DNA from: Pelobates cultripes
Lineage: Eukaryota; Chordata; Amphibia; Anura; Pelobatidae
Direction: 5' to 3'
Assembly (NCBI GenBank): GCA_933207985.1
Contig: OW240914.1
Location: 134,337,119 to 134,401,118 of the forward strand
Length of the DNA stretch: 64,000 nt
Shown here: piece after piece, positions 37,330-48,879 of the stretch
Layout of the letters: the number at the start of each line of letters is the position of its first letter
Numbering within the stretch: position 1 is the stretch's first letter
Translations under genes and position numbers: made by a program
Notes under the pieces: model-generated
The model's input: only the letters and a program-made list of their open reading frames with translations
Databases searched by the model: none
Told to the model about the DNA's origin: nothing

Positions 37330-38285
37330 TACCTACACACATCACACACATCTACCCCCACACATCACTCAGAGCCACATGCATACATCACACACACAGT
37401 TACCCACACACATCACTCACAGACACCTTCATACATCACACAGTTACCCACACACATCACTCACAGACACCTGTATATATCACACACAGTCACCCGCACC
37501 ACATCACACACAGCTACACCCACACATCACTCACAGCTACTTGTATACATCACACACAGTTTCCAACACACATCACTCATACCCACCTGCATACATCACA
37601 CACAGCTACCCCTACACATCCCTCACAGCCATTTGTATACATCACACACAGTTACCCACACACATCACTCATACCCACCTGCTTACATAACACACAGCTA
37701 CCCCTACACATCACTCACAGCCACTTGTATACATCACACACATTTACCCACACACATCACTCATACCCACCTGCATACATCACACACAGCTACCCCTACA
37801 CATCCCTCACAGCCATTTGTATACATCACACACAGTTACCCACACACATCACTCATACCCACCTGCTTACATAACACACAGCTACCCCTACACATCACTC
37901 ACAGCCACTTGTATACATCACACACATTTACCCACACACATCACTCATACCCACCTGCATACATCACACACAGCTACCCCTACACATCCCTCACAGCCAT
38001 TTGTATACATCACACACAGTTACCCACACACATCACTCATACCCACCTGCTTACATAACACACAGCTACCCCTACACATCACTCACAGCCACTTGTATAC
38101 ATCACACACATTTACCCACACACATCACTCATACCCACGTGCTTACATCACACACAGCTACCCCTACATATCACTCACAGCCACCTGTATACATCACACA
38201 CGATCACCCGCACCACATCACACACAGATGCCCACATCATCACACACAGTCATTAATACGCATTACACACAGACTCACACACAGC
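37330..38285. repeat. Minisatellite of 46-bp units with a 184-bp higher-order repeat
   Basis: The basic unit is 46 bp (such as acttgtatacatcacacaca ... tcactcatacccacctg). Four variants alternate to make a 184-bp period: the marker catccctcacagccatttg recurs at spacings of exactly 184 bp (37617, 37801, 37985). Copies 37621-37804 and 37805-37988 look identical, and the next copy matches for three of four units. The left part (37330-37570) is more degenerate. The 246-residue open frame across it is an artefact of the repeat. Confidence 0.9.
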
Positions 38286-38561
38286 TAGAGGAAATGAAAG
38301 GACTATAAGGCCCAGCTGGGGGTAATGTGATGCTAGTGAGGGGGGTTACCCAAAGGGAGCAAAAGTAAGTGAGAAGATGTACTGAAAAATAATCCTGAAA
38401 AATTATGATAGAAAGCTACAAACATTTATGCATTTATTTATTTTACAAAAACGAAACAAAATTGAGCATAAAAAATACAGCTAATTATTTAGGCCAAGAG
38501 CTATAAAACATTTAAGGGTTTTGTTTATGCCTGGACTGTTTAAACATGCTGAGCTGCATAA

Positions 38562-38711
38562 TGAGTATGACTGAATTCTAATATGAAATATGCCACACTG
38601 TGTAATGATTCTGAATATGGCTGAGTGCTAATGTTAAACACACTGCACTATATAATGATGCTGAGTATGACTAAGTGCTAATATTAACCATGCCACACTG
38701 TGCAATGATGC
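38562..38711. repeat. Three tandem copies of a 50-bp unit
   Basis: Units at 38562-38611, 38612-38661 and 38662-38711 start tga(g/a)tatg and end aatgatt/gc. They are roughly 75-80% alike by eye, and a partial fourth follows. Older than the 46-bp array next door. Confidence 0.85.
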
Positions 38712-39061
38712 TGAGTATGTTGATAGTAAAATCATTACAACATATATTGATGCAGAGTATGACCATGCACAGATGCTGATTAATTATGTAATTGATGGAT
38801 TTAGACAGTACGATCCTCTGTAAACCTGCTGATACAAAGGAAGGCAAATATAAACTCATCTGAAGCCATTTGTTAGTTTGCATCAGCAAGGAAAGTATCT
38901 TGGTATAAATTGTCAACTGACTACTCTGCTGTGCCCATGGACAGCAACTCCCATTATATTTAGCTAAATGTTGGAAGTGTAGAACCGATGTCCATGACAT
39001 AGCAGAGAATAATATTCTTCTCTATTGCAGCCATATCTGCTGCAATAATAATGACTGGAAG

Positions 39062-40794
39062 TGGGGGGCGGAGTGAGCAGCCATCGTAATAAGTAACGCT
39101 CCCTGTGAGTGCCGAGAGATAAGCTGATTTAAGCCCACTTCGAGCCGTCCAGAGAGCCCAAACCGGAGCCCAGTCAACACCTACCGCCTCCAGTCAGCAT
39201 GGGGAAGAAAACCCCAAAGTCCCGGCCTATAGGAGTGAGGGATCCTGTGATGGTGGCCCCACCGCAAAGGTCACCTTCCTGCTCCTCTGGAGAACTGGAG
39301 TATGATGCTCCGGACCCAATTCCATAAGCTCGGGCATCAACTACGAAGATGGATAAAAGACCTACAAAGGTGGATGGCGATAGTGCCCTGACCACCAAAG
39401 ACGATCTTAAACACCTTCCGCATGAACTGTGCACAATGTTCCAAGCAGACTGCGCACTGATACGTGAGGACATACATACCCTCTCCGGTCGCATGAAGTC
39501 TGTGGAGAATTAATCGGTGACGGCCCGTCAGGCCCAACTTAACACTGCCATACTCACACAGCAGCTTACACAAGAACATGTAGCTCTCACCCACCGTGTG
39601 GCAGGCCTGGAAGATACTTTGCATCGGCGAAACCTGAAGATCAGAGGTGTGAGCAGCAACATTGGCACTGAAGAACTACCTCACTACACGCTTATTCTTC
39701 ACTATACTGCCATCTAAGCAGGTGAAATCTATGCTTATTGAAGGGGTGTTCCCAGTAGGCTGTCCCCGCTGTCCCACGACAGCTCCTCTGCGAGACGTGA
39801 TTGTGACATTCCAATCCATTGCTGACAAAAGGGCAGTGATGTCTGCCGTTCAAGACAGACAACCGCTGGACTTTGAAGGCTTCAAACTGTCTTTTAACAA
39901 GGATCTCAGCAGAGCCACTCTCACATGGAGAGCATCCCTCCGTCCCGTGACTCAACGCATACAAGTGACTGGGATTCAATATAGATGGGGCTTCCCATGC
40001 ATGCTGTGTGTCACCCGAGAGGGTAAGGAACACAGATTGGAATTTATAATGGCTTCTACCAGGCTATCAGCCTGTTCGACCAACCAGCCTCATAGGCCAT
40101 CTCCACCTCATCTCCACAATGGGACATTGATAACATAATGCCTTTCACGCCCAGGAAAGCACCAGGCGACGGATGAAGAGTATCCAGACAGCTCTGTGTT
40201 AATGCAGGATGTTGAACAATTCCCGCAGTTCTCCAGGTCTCACACGGACTCTAGTTAAATATTATTTTGCTTTATTATTTTTACGTTCTTATCTTAGCCT
40301 AACTATCTTTGTTATACTCAGTTACATGATCTCCACTTATAATGCGATAATATCTCCCACATCAGCAACCCACAGTGATGAGGTGCACCTTTAATACAAC
40401 CCCCTTCCCGACACCCCAGGGTAAAAGGGTGCTTAAGCATGCCGGCCAGGCACTTTTATTTGTTTCATACTGGTGCAATCCAGAGCTATCCACCAGACCT
40501 AGCATTTTATGTACCCTTTTCCTTAACTATGCCTAATTTAGCCAATGCTAGGCTGGTATTACTATTATAAGAGATAAAATAATAAGGAAAAAGGAGCTGA
40601 TCCAGGAGCCCCAAAAGACAAGGATAAGGGGCTAGTATTATTATTACTTCTCATGTGTTCTTACATATAAAAATTAGGCATATATTATACGATGTTTTGC
40701 AACACCTTGAATCACATATCTGTACTTAAGCTTTTATACATGCTTTTATGTTGTACTGCGCAATCTACCTCAATAAAAAACAGATTGACAAAAA
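39062..40794 (+). mobile_element. L1-like retroelement with ORF1 but no ORF2, second example
   Basis: A 15-bp TSD, aataatgactggaag, lies at 39047-39061 and 40795-40809. The 5' end is tggggggcggagtgagcag, with about 140 bp of 5' UTR before the ORF1 ATG at 39199. ORF1 runs to about 40138, followed by about 650 bp of non-coding sequence ending caataaaaaacagattgac and an A run. No ORF2 endonuclease or RT remnant is visible, and the 3' part differs from that of the element at 14048. Both ends and the TSD are intact, so this looks like insertion of an already shortened RNA. Confidence 0.75.
39199..40138 (+). pseudogene. L1 ORF1 (RNA-binding protein) pseudogene
   Basis: From ATG 39199 the frame begins MGKKTPKSRP. 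It has a stop near 39325 and another near 39511, with TTKDDLKHLPHEL and a coiled-coil-like ADCALIREDIHTLSGRMKSV between them. It then reads HRVAGLEDTLHRRNLKIRGV, the classic L1 ORF1 RRM start. After a frameshift near 39665-39720, the frame 39662-40138 gives DVIVTFQSIADKRAVMSAV, GFKLSFNKDLSRATLTWR and TGIQYRWGFPCMLCV, matching the end of the RRM and the C-terminal domain. Domain order is complete; stops and the frameshift make it inactive. Confidence 0.85.
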
Positions 40795-40917
40795 AATAAT
40801 GACTGGAAGCATCTGGCCAGCCTTCAATTAGGTCAGCATTGTAGGTTAAATAGGCAACCAAAGTAAAAAAAAAAAAACCTATCGCTTGGGCTAGTAGTTT
40901 TGTTTCCTATAATCTCT

Positions 40918-41275
40918 GGGTGCCATCTGGGTGCAGTGTCAAACAGTAGCATTTTGCCAAGACGAATGGGCAGCTATACCACCTGCAAGAATTAGAGGCC
41001 TTATAGACAACTATTACAACAGACTGCATTATGTCATTGATACTAAAGGGGGCAATACACAGTTTGAAGAAGTAAGGGTATGCAGACTTTTGAACAGGGG
41101 TCATTTCATTGTTTTTTTTTGTTGCCATGTTTTGTTATAACCTACAGTTGAATATGAATCCCATAAGAAATAAAAGAAATGTGTGTTGCCTGCTCAATCA
41201 TGTTTTCTTTAAAATAGTACATATATTATCAATTCTCCAAGTGTATGCAAACTTTTGAGCACAACTGTATATATA
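40918..41275 (+). pseudogene. Tc1/mariner-type transposase C-terminus and terminal inverted repeat
   Basis: The frame gives QCQTVAFCQDEWAAIPPARI then LIDNYYNRLHYVIDTKGGNTQ, the C-terminal end of a Tc1/mariner-like transposase. It is followed by a short 3' UTR and the end gtatgcaaacttttgagcac-aactgtata, a Tc1-type terminus next to TA. The catalytic part and 5' end are missing. Confidence 0.7.
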
Positions 41276-42500
41276 TGTAATCTAAGTCCTCCTGCAGACA
41301 GTACGGCCTGCTATTCCGGCCATGTGATCGTGATCATAAACTGTCATTAATATGGGGAATCAACACAGACCTACCATTCCAGTTTGCTATGAAAAGTTGC
41401 CACATCCTTATGCCAGCCCTTAAGTGTTACCGTATTGACATCATCAGGAAGACTGTGTAGTAGGCACAGAAGTCTGAAAATAAAAGAATGACCTTGCAGG
41501 ATTTTGCTATTCTAATTGAAAAATTAAGAGAACCCGGCAGTAACTGGACCTCCCTGTTGGTGCAGGAGCCTTGAATTAAACAAATCTCCATGTAATCTAG
41601 GATCCTGAAAATAGCACCTTTTACCCCTGAAGATAGCTTCCATAGCAATTGAATCAAGTTGAAGCCATAGAAAGCTGATTTTATTACAAGTACCCTTAGA
41701 TTTATCTAAGGGAAAGAAAGCTATGAATAGGTTTTATCTGCTGGGCACCTAATAATCAATTTAGCAAAGCCAGTTCACCTAACTTTTGAGGCAATCTAAA
41801 AGTGTAAGAGAGATATGAAATTGACAAACTATTCCAATGTGATAAGCAAGACACACATACCTTGTAGGAAAATGTTAAAGGGATGATTGTCACCTTGAAT
41901 GAGAGGTAGGGGATACCTAACAAAATATACATAATGTCATGTGGATGTATACCCAGGAACAAAATAACAAGGCCCACTCTGATTTAAACTTAATACCTAC
42001 CTTAGTGTAGATTTGCAAATGTTTTTTTATGAAAATTCCTTGTCTGAGTACAGAGAGGGATATCTAGGAATTATAGCATAAACTAAAGTATGTACGAATT
42101 ACGAAAGGGAAATAAAAAAGCACCCAAAGATCAACAGAATATGGGGATTTAGTACACCTTTGCAGTCTGAATGCCATTGTCGGAAGGACCAAATGCCATT
42201 GTTTGCAAACACAGGCCCTCGTTCACTGTCGAGAGCTGTCGTTCGCAGTTGATTTCTTCCGAAATGCTGAATCCAGAAGTCAGAAGCCTGGACACCAGAA
42301 GTGTGGAGCCACTGCAACCACAGCAAATCGACGGTCTGTGGGGGTCCAGAATAAATAGGCAGGATAACCCCACCCACAACTCCAGGCTACCGCCTTCTTA
42401 TATAAAGCTTGCAGGCTATCTAGTTAAGCACTTTGTATAAAAGAGCTTCAATGGCTAGATTTCAGCTTATGTATTTGTCTGTGTATATTGTACGTTCTCC
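41276..42500. other. Intergenic stretch; possible LTR-like patch
   Basis: 42150-42420 is richer in GC. On the minus strand it reads tttatataagaaggcgg and, about 40 bp on, cctatttattctgg, which could be the TATA region of an LTR. Otherwise nothing is recognised. Confidence 0.35.
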
Positions 42501-42546
42501 ACTAATTGTACAGCGCTGCGGAATATGATGGCGCTTTATGAATACC
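42501..42546 (+). repeat. 3' tail of the cagcgct/ggcgct repeat
   Basis: attgtacagcgctgcgg then atgatggcgctttatgaata, matching the other four copies. Here the (AAT)n tail is nearly absent and the Tc1 remnant begins at once. Confidence 0.7.
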
Positions 42547-42552
42547 AGTAAC

Positions 42553-43437
42553 CAAGACACCAAGACATTAGTAGCAGATCCTATAAGTCCTGCAAGTCCT
42601 GGATTGAATTTATTGTTCCAGCACATCTCACAGATGCTCTTTTGAATTGAGATCTGGGGAATTAGGAGGCCAATTCAACACCTTGAACTCTGTCATGTTC
42701 CATAAATCATTCCTGAACAATGTTTACAGTATGGCAAAGTGCGCTATCCTGCTAAAAGAGCCCACTGTCATCTGGAAGCATCATTGCCAGAGCATAACAT
42801 TGCCTCCGCTGGCCTGTCTTCTTCCCATAGTGTATTATGCTGCCATCTCTTTTCTATCATGATGCACAAGAACCCAACCTGACCTAAAAGAAAACAGGAT
42901 TCATCAGACTGGGCAACCTTCTTCCATTGCCCCATGGTCCAGTCCTGAAGCTCACGTCCCCATTGAAGGCACTTTTGGCAGTGGACAGGGGTCATTATAG
43001 GCACTCGGACTGGTCTATGGCTATGCATCCCCATATGCAACAAATTGTGATGCACGGTTGGTTCTGTCACTTTTCTATCATGACCAGCATTACGATTTTC
43101 AGTCATGTGAGCTACAGTAGCTCTCCTGTGAAATCAGACCAGACATGCTAGTCGTTGCTCCAAACATGCATCAATGAGCCATGGATCAATGTCCTACATT
43201 GCACCACTGTTGGTAGGTACCAACCATTTTGGAGATACTCTGAGCCAGTCATCTGATCTATACATCACTATTTGGCCCTTGTCAAAGTCACTCAGATTGC
43301 CAATTTTCCTGCTTCCAACACATGAAATTCAAGAACTGACTGTTTACTTGCTGCCTAATATATCCCATGCCTTGACCGATGCCATTGTAACAATGTAATC
43401 AATGGTATTCACTTCACCCATCAGTGGTTTTAATGTT
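42553..43437 (-). pseudogene. Tc1-like transposase pseudogene
   Basis: On the minus strand the N-terminal part reads KIGNLSDFDKGQIVMYR near 43280-43320. The frame 42768-43106 then gives TVHHNLLHMGMHSHRPVRVP (helix-turn-helix and linker) and TMGQWKKVAQSDESCFLL, where the SDES Asp is the first catalytic residue. After a jump that removes some 30 residues, another frame gives PDDSGLF and QDSALCHTVNIVQE (second Asp) and, after stops, PDLNSKEHL near 42640 (the Glu of a DD34E triad). All three acidic positions can be seen but not in one frame. It ends near vestiges of cttcacccatcagtggtttt at the 5' side of the element; no intact inverted ends remain. Confidence 0.8.
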
Positions 43438-43705
43438 GTTGCTGACACAAAAGCACACCTGCATTTAAAAGCCAACACTACATACAAACATATCCCTGCA
43501 TTTAAATACAAACACATTACCACTACATTCCTTTGGCAACAGTACATACAAATACCCTTACATGCACACACGTATTCTATACAAAAACACTTATTCTATA
43601 CATTCAAACGCACCAACACTGCTCACAAATACAACCCTGCAGGGATGGGCAAATAGTAGGTCCCCAGCTGCCATAGCACTGTGGGGATTTATATATCAGA
43701 TGGGA
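43438..43705. repeat. Dispersed repeat with aacactacatacaaac array
   Basis: Begins gcacacctgcatttaaaagc and carries a degenerate array of about 20-30-bp units to 43625, then gcagggatgggcaaatagta. Same family as 33665-33960. Confidence 0.5.
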
Positions 43706-45039
43706 ATCTACCTCTTAGTCATTCTTGTGCTTGAGTTGGGCCCAAAAATATTCTTGCAGCAGAGCTTTGCCACTGGTTACAAGGTATAGAACATCGACAC
43801 TATCTTGGCAGTAATCTCCACTACAGCGCTGCTCTTACAGTAAATAAATTGTTTGTTGCAGGTGAAACATTTTCCCATAATGTCAGCAGATGACCATAGA
43901 GTACCTTGTACTAAAATATGTCTTTATAAAATAATCCTATCGACTGACAGGTATCATTTCTTAATTGTAAGTAAACAATACCTGAGACTGATTTAAAAAA
44001 CTGAAACATTATTCCTTCCCTCCCCCTTTCCCAATCCTGGATTGTTTCCAGCTCTATAATGTCCACTTAATAAGCCAATGCTCTAAAGTCTATTTTACAT
44101 TCAAAGTGATGCCTTTCCATGAATCTGTAAATGGACAGTGTGTTACGTCTTTCCCGAGCTTCGTCCTGCTGTAACCCTTCCCTTCTGAGGTCTCGTAATA
44201 CCTTGCTTGTTGCTTGAGTAATCCCAGTCTGTTATCAAAAAACACTTCCCAAATCATTGCTGCAATGGATTCCCATAACATAAACCCATTTACAACAAAA
44301 CGGTTGTAACATTTGGATCTTTGGTAGAACCATACTTACTGTAACAAGCAATAAAAATACCAGTTCAGTGACTGCTGCAGTACATCTTAGTGCAAATTGT
44401 AAAATAAATATGTGTTGGCAACATGATTGTCAGGATTATTTCCAAAGATCTATTAATTGGAAATCTGAGGTATGTATTGTCCATTCGTTTTTTACTTGTT
44501 CCAACTGTACAACTGCAAAATGTTCTGGCTCTTTATAAAGTAGAATAATAAAAATATTCAACAATAGCCAAAAGGAGTGAAAGCGCTTAGCTTAGTCTTT
44601 GGTTTTTACATAGATCCCTCACATTTCTGGTCATGACATGCATCATGGTGGCACATTTTGTAAACCAACATGGTAATAAACCCAAAAGAGGAGTTATCAA
44701 GTAAGTGTACTTTCTTTGGCATTTACTGATGGACAGTAGAAAGATAACGAATTTGGTGAATTAACTCTAGGTCAAGATAGCTCAAGTAAGCCATCAGCAC
44801 CTCCATACTTGTATGGAAATGTTCACTTGATAAGCTCAGATCAATCCAGCCTAATGTGTGCCCCAAATATAAAGAATTGTCATGTCCTACCCTTGTCAGC
44901 GCAGGTGATTCTAAAATATTTATGTTCTAAAAGCATAAACATGTGCAAATAATAAAATCCATTTGTTTTGTAACCTTAGATAAGTGGGTGCATGTACAGC
45001 AACCTCATCCATTTCTGGATGACATTGTAAAGCTGGAGA
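43706..45039. other. Intergenic stretch, nothing recognised
   Basis: AT-rich, no coding signal, no clear repeat. Confidence 0.5.
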
Positions 45040-45367
45040 CATACCTCTCAAGTATCTGTATTTAGGAGGGACAGTCCCTATTTTGGGTCAAAATTCTTTC
45101 TGTCCCTATGTTCTGTCCTAATGTCCCCCTTTTCAAGGGGCTCCATATTGTTGGTGTGTCTGAATGTATAATAGAGCTCCACAGCAATCATACTGACAGT
45201 AATGTGTCTTTAAATTACAATAAATGTGTTTAGAAATCAGACATGAATTAGAAATGTATTGTAAATAAGATACACGGTTCTTGTTTTAAATTACATATTA
45301 GTTGCATTTGAGTTACTCACACCCCTAACATCAAATTCTTTGTCAATTTGTAATGTTGGGAGGTATG
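45040..45367 (+). mobile_element. MITE of the catacctccc family, near full length
   Basis: Starts catacctctcaag and ends gttgggaggtatg, so catacctc/gaggtatg form the inverted ends. Shared inner blocks with 1918-2184 and 62848-63201 are ggagggacagtccctatttt, tgtgtctgaatgtataa and aatgtgtttagaaatcag. The 8-bp flanks (gctggaga, tagaggga) do not match well, so the class is left open. Confidence 0.65.
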
Positions 45368-45677
45368 TAGAGGGAGCGATCTGTGGATATCCAAAGATTA
45401 GCAGGGTTATATAGTGAATTAAATGTGTATTTCAAATGAAAGGCCTGAGTAGTCAAACTGAGAGCAGAGGTGACTTTTCTAATTTGACCCTAAATTTGAA
45501 ATTCACTTTGATGTATCTTGAATTCTCACTTTTAATTTTACAATTATTTGTATACACACAAAGTTTAGAGTTTAGAGTGAAATATCTACATCAAATAGCG
45601 TGATATAACTCATGCAAAAGGATATTTGATATGCAGGGAATCAATTGTATAAGACAGAATTGTTCTTTAAATAATTC
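45368..45677. other. Short AT-rich stretch with diverged MITE-like sequence
   Basis: 45455-45545 contains ttgaaattcactttg and ttgaattctcactttta, resembling the repeat whose ends lie at 61123-61160 and 61749-61786. Otherwise unassigned. Confidence 0.35.
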
Positions 45678-45681
45678 TTAA

Positions 45682-46065
45682 AGGAATCCTATAAACAAAC
45701 CAATTTTACTGGCACTATATGGTTATTATGGTTATTACATGTCTGTAAGTCCACCCATTGTACAGCGCTATGGAATTGGATGGCACTATATAAATAAAAA
45801 AATAATAATAATAATTAAGTCCTCCCTCCCTCAGGGCCCCCGTCCCGCTGGGCTGAAGGGGTTAAAACCCCTTCTGCCACTTACCTTAATCCAGCGCTGG
45901 GCTCCCTTGACGCCGGTGATCTCTCCTCCCCCGCCGACGTCAACTCCCGAGTGGAGCCGAATGCGCATGTGCAGCCAGAGGCATGCACGCATTCAAACCT
46001 GCCCATAGGAAAGCATTACTTAATGCTTTCCTATGGGGATCTTATTTGACGCTGGACTCTGTGAG
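45682..46065. mobile_element. T2-like MITE, 3' truncated, with a small retroposon inside
   Basis: TTAA at 45678-45681, then aggaatcctataaac. The interior after 45823 (cagcgctgggctccc, gccgaatgcgcatg, cataggaaagcatt) matches interior blocks of the MITEs at 61237-61730 and 61865-62287. The far end cannot be found past gacgctggactctgtgag. A 63-bp insert lies at 45753-45815. Confidence 0.55.
45753..45815 (+). mobile_element. 63-bp insertion of the (AAT)n-tailed 3' tail repeat
   Basis: acccattgtacagcgctatg through atggcactatataaata and an (AAT)n tail, flanked by the 7-bp TSD taagtcc at 45746-45752 and 45816-45822. A clean, heavily 5'-truncated retroposition event. Confidence 0.75.
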
Positions 46066-48221
46066 TGGCGATTTCTTCTCTTTTCCAATACCTAGAAATA
46101 CAAAGTTTTGTGGCCATTAGAATATGAGTTATCAAGCAGAGAGTGTACTTAGACATCTCAGAGAAAGAGGAAAGAGGAAGTTTTCAGGGGTTGGATCAGA
46201 GATACTTAATTTAAGCTCCCTAAATAATTGTAAGATAATGGTCCTTAAATCTAAAAGAAGAGAACAGTCCCACCAAATATGTTTTAGAGTTCCTAAATCT
46301 TTTTTTTACATCTCCAACATAAGTTAAATGAGTTTGATTGATATTTACATAGTTTAGTGGGAACAAGATACCATCTTTTTAAAAGTTTATAAAATGATTC
46401 TTGTATGTTTACACAATGTATTGTTTTCTTAAATAGTTCAAAAGATATTATTCAAGAAGAGATTGGGAATGACTTATCCAAATCTTCTTACCATTTTACA
46501 ATAGTCTTTATCTTTATGATAATCTCTCTCTTGAATTCTCATTTATGTGAATAACTGTGTGTGTGTGTGTGTGTGTGTGTGCACGCGCTCGCGCCTACCT
46601 GACCGTGAAATTTTCGTCTGCACATTTAATAGATGACATGTACACTTCAAGCTGAAAAAAAACATTGAGATGGCATTTAGCTTGGGAAAAAAAGAAAATT
46701 CAATAAAAATTAAAGTAAGAAAGTATACACTAAAGCACAGTATAAAAAAAAATCAATCCTTTAAAGCAGGCCCTTCACCTAAAAATAACTTTACATTAAT
46801 CAATAGAGCACAAAAACTGTCTATGTGTGGCATAAACATATTTTAAAACAGTTCAGCAGTTTTTAAGATAGTTTAATAATACATTTCCACTTTTTACTCT
46901 GCAGTGCTTAGAACCAGGGTTTTCACATCAACCCATGCTAGTTAAATGCAGTCTCCAGGGCAGTTACGAATAACATGTAGACGACAGGGCTTAGGCCACA
47001 TTTTACCCAGCATCCTTCTGTACAATACTTTTTTTTAACACAACTTGCTTAAAATGTGTCAATCTGCATCCTAACATATTAAAGGGTTAGGAAAGACGTA
47101 AAGGAAAACTGTCATAATTTTCAATTATTGTTTAAAACAAAAAAAAAATACTTATAATATATCCTCCATGTGAATCAGTTTGGCATACATACATATAAGC
47201 ATGTACCTCTTTTCAGTACTGATAGGGTTAAATTCTCCTGAGATGAATCTCATCTCATCAGCTAACAACCTTGTACATTGCAAGGACTACACGTAGCATA
47301 GTTTTGCCCATAACCCTATCCTTACATCCCCCTTTATTAGAGACCTCACCTTTTAAATAGCCCCTTAGATAAGCTTGGGAACAATGAATGGCTGCATACT
47401 TGTATCATGCTGTTTGCACAAGCCTTATTTTCATGCTGTTAGTTAATAGTTGTCAATATTTCATTGGTAATGAATGAAAGTCCCCCTAAACCAGAGGTCC
47501 CCAACCCAGTCCTCATGGACCACCAACAGTCTAGGATTTATGTATTTCCCTTTTTTATTCAAATGGAGATACTGACAAAAGCAGAAAATTAGAGTGTGTG
47601 ATCTGTCCTAGTAGTATCACTCATATTAAAAAGATGACAAATATAACATTTAATATTTAATGGGTATAGTTAAAAAAGGTAATAACCTCCAAAAATGGGA
47701 AAGGGAAGGGGAACTGCTAAAAAAATTTGCTATGCAAATGCTATATAGAAGAGTGTCGCAGTGGTAGGAATAAATAGAAAGAGTTAAGTGTAAATATTAG
47801 TATCAAGATTGCCCTACAAGAGATATGTTGTAACGTTAAATAGTAATGATATGATAGAGTCCCTAGATAGGAAGTGCAAAAGAGTTGAAAAAAGTAGCAA
47901 TCTGTAGTAATAATCAGTACAACTACCGAAAACTACCGAAAACTACCGAAAAGGAGGGTAAGTAAATCCTAATAAAAAGGGGAATATCACCTAAATGTCT
48001 AGATGAATAAGAGTCAAAACCGGGGATAAATGCCCTTAAGATTACAGTTTTTCTATGATGACAGTGCATAGAAAAAGCAGTATATAGGGTAGGATAAGTA
48101 GAATGCAGCATATATACAAGTACGTTGCTGAATATTTAGAGGTTAGTGAAGCTGAAGTAAAAGTGATAGTTGCTGACAAGATATGAGATATAAAAGAGCC
48201 CTAAACCTGTGCCTTCAAGGG
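46066..48221. other. Intergenic stretch with simple repeats
   Basis: (GT)n at about 46556-46580. About 47492-47560 carries a dispersed-repeat end, gaggtccccaacccagtcct, followed by ccaccaacagtctagg. Two and a half copies of aactaccgaaa sit at 47930-47955. No gene recognised. Confidence 0.5.
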
Positions 48222-48546
48222 CACCTAAACAGAGGTGGCTTTAGACTTTGTGAGGCCTTAGGCGAAACTTAAACATGAGGCCCCACTAACAAAAAAGTGA
48301 AGAAAAATAGAGTTGCAATACATGCACACTGTCATATACACACATTGATGCACAGTTTTCCTGTGTATGTGCCTGAGAGTGTGTCTGACAGAGAGTATCC
48401 TTGTGTGTGTGAATGTATGTCTCTGTGAGCATTGTGTTTTTGTCTGGGACCGTATATGTATGGGGTAGGTGCTTGAAGTGTGTATGGGGGTCTGCCTGTA
48501 GCCTTTGTGCATTGTGTTTATGGCAAAGCTATGTTTCCTGACTGTG

Positions 48547-48672
48547 TGTGTATTATTATTAATTTATTATTTATATAGCGCCATCATGATTCCGTAGCGC
48601 TGAACAATGGGTGGACTAACAGACATGTAATTGTAACCAGACAACTGGATGTACATCAATGAGCTTACATTG
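48547..48672 (-). repeat. (AAT)n-tailed tail repeat inside family E
   Basis: On the plus strand (ATT)n is followed by tatagcgccatcatgattcc and gtagcgctgaacaatgggtg, the reverse of the copies at 45753 and 52848. It extends further, with gactaacagacatgtaattg and caatgagcttacat, like the long copy at 18412-18793. Confidence 0.7.
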
Positions 48673-48879
48673 ATGAATGTCTTCAGCTGGTCACTGTGAC
48701 AAGGGGTACCAGTGGCAGGGAGAGTGTGACAGGGCGAAGGAGGTCAATGGACAGGGTGGGGGAGGGGGGTTTGTGAGAGAGAATGAGGGACAGGGAGTAT
48801 GACATTGTTTGATAAGGGAGTGTGTCAGGGCAATTGTGGCATGGTAGGAGGAACAAGTGTGACAGGATTAACGGGGGCT

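Noticed and set aside
37330..38285. CRISPR-like array
   Set aside because: Units are contiguous tandem copies with no unique spacers, in a vertebrate-type genome.
37318..38308. 246-codon open frame with a repeated THITHTHLHTSH-like pattern
   Set aside because: The 46-bp unit is not a multiple of three, so no protein repeat is maintained, and all overlapping frames look alike. It is a minisatellite.
46554..46610. (GT)n followed by cgcgctcgcgcc as a possible CpG promoter
   Set aside because: Too short, no downstream coding signal.
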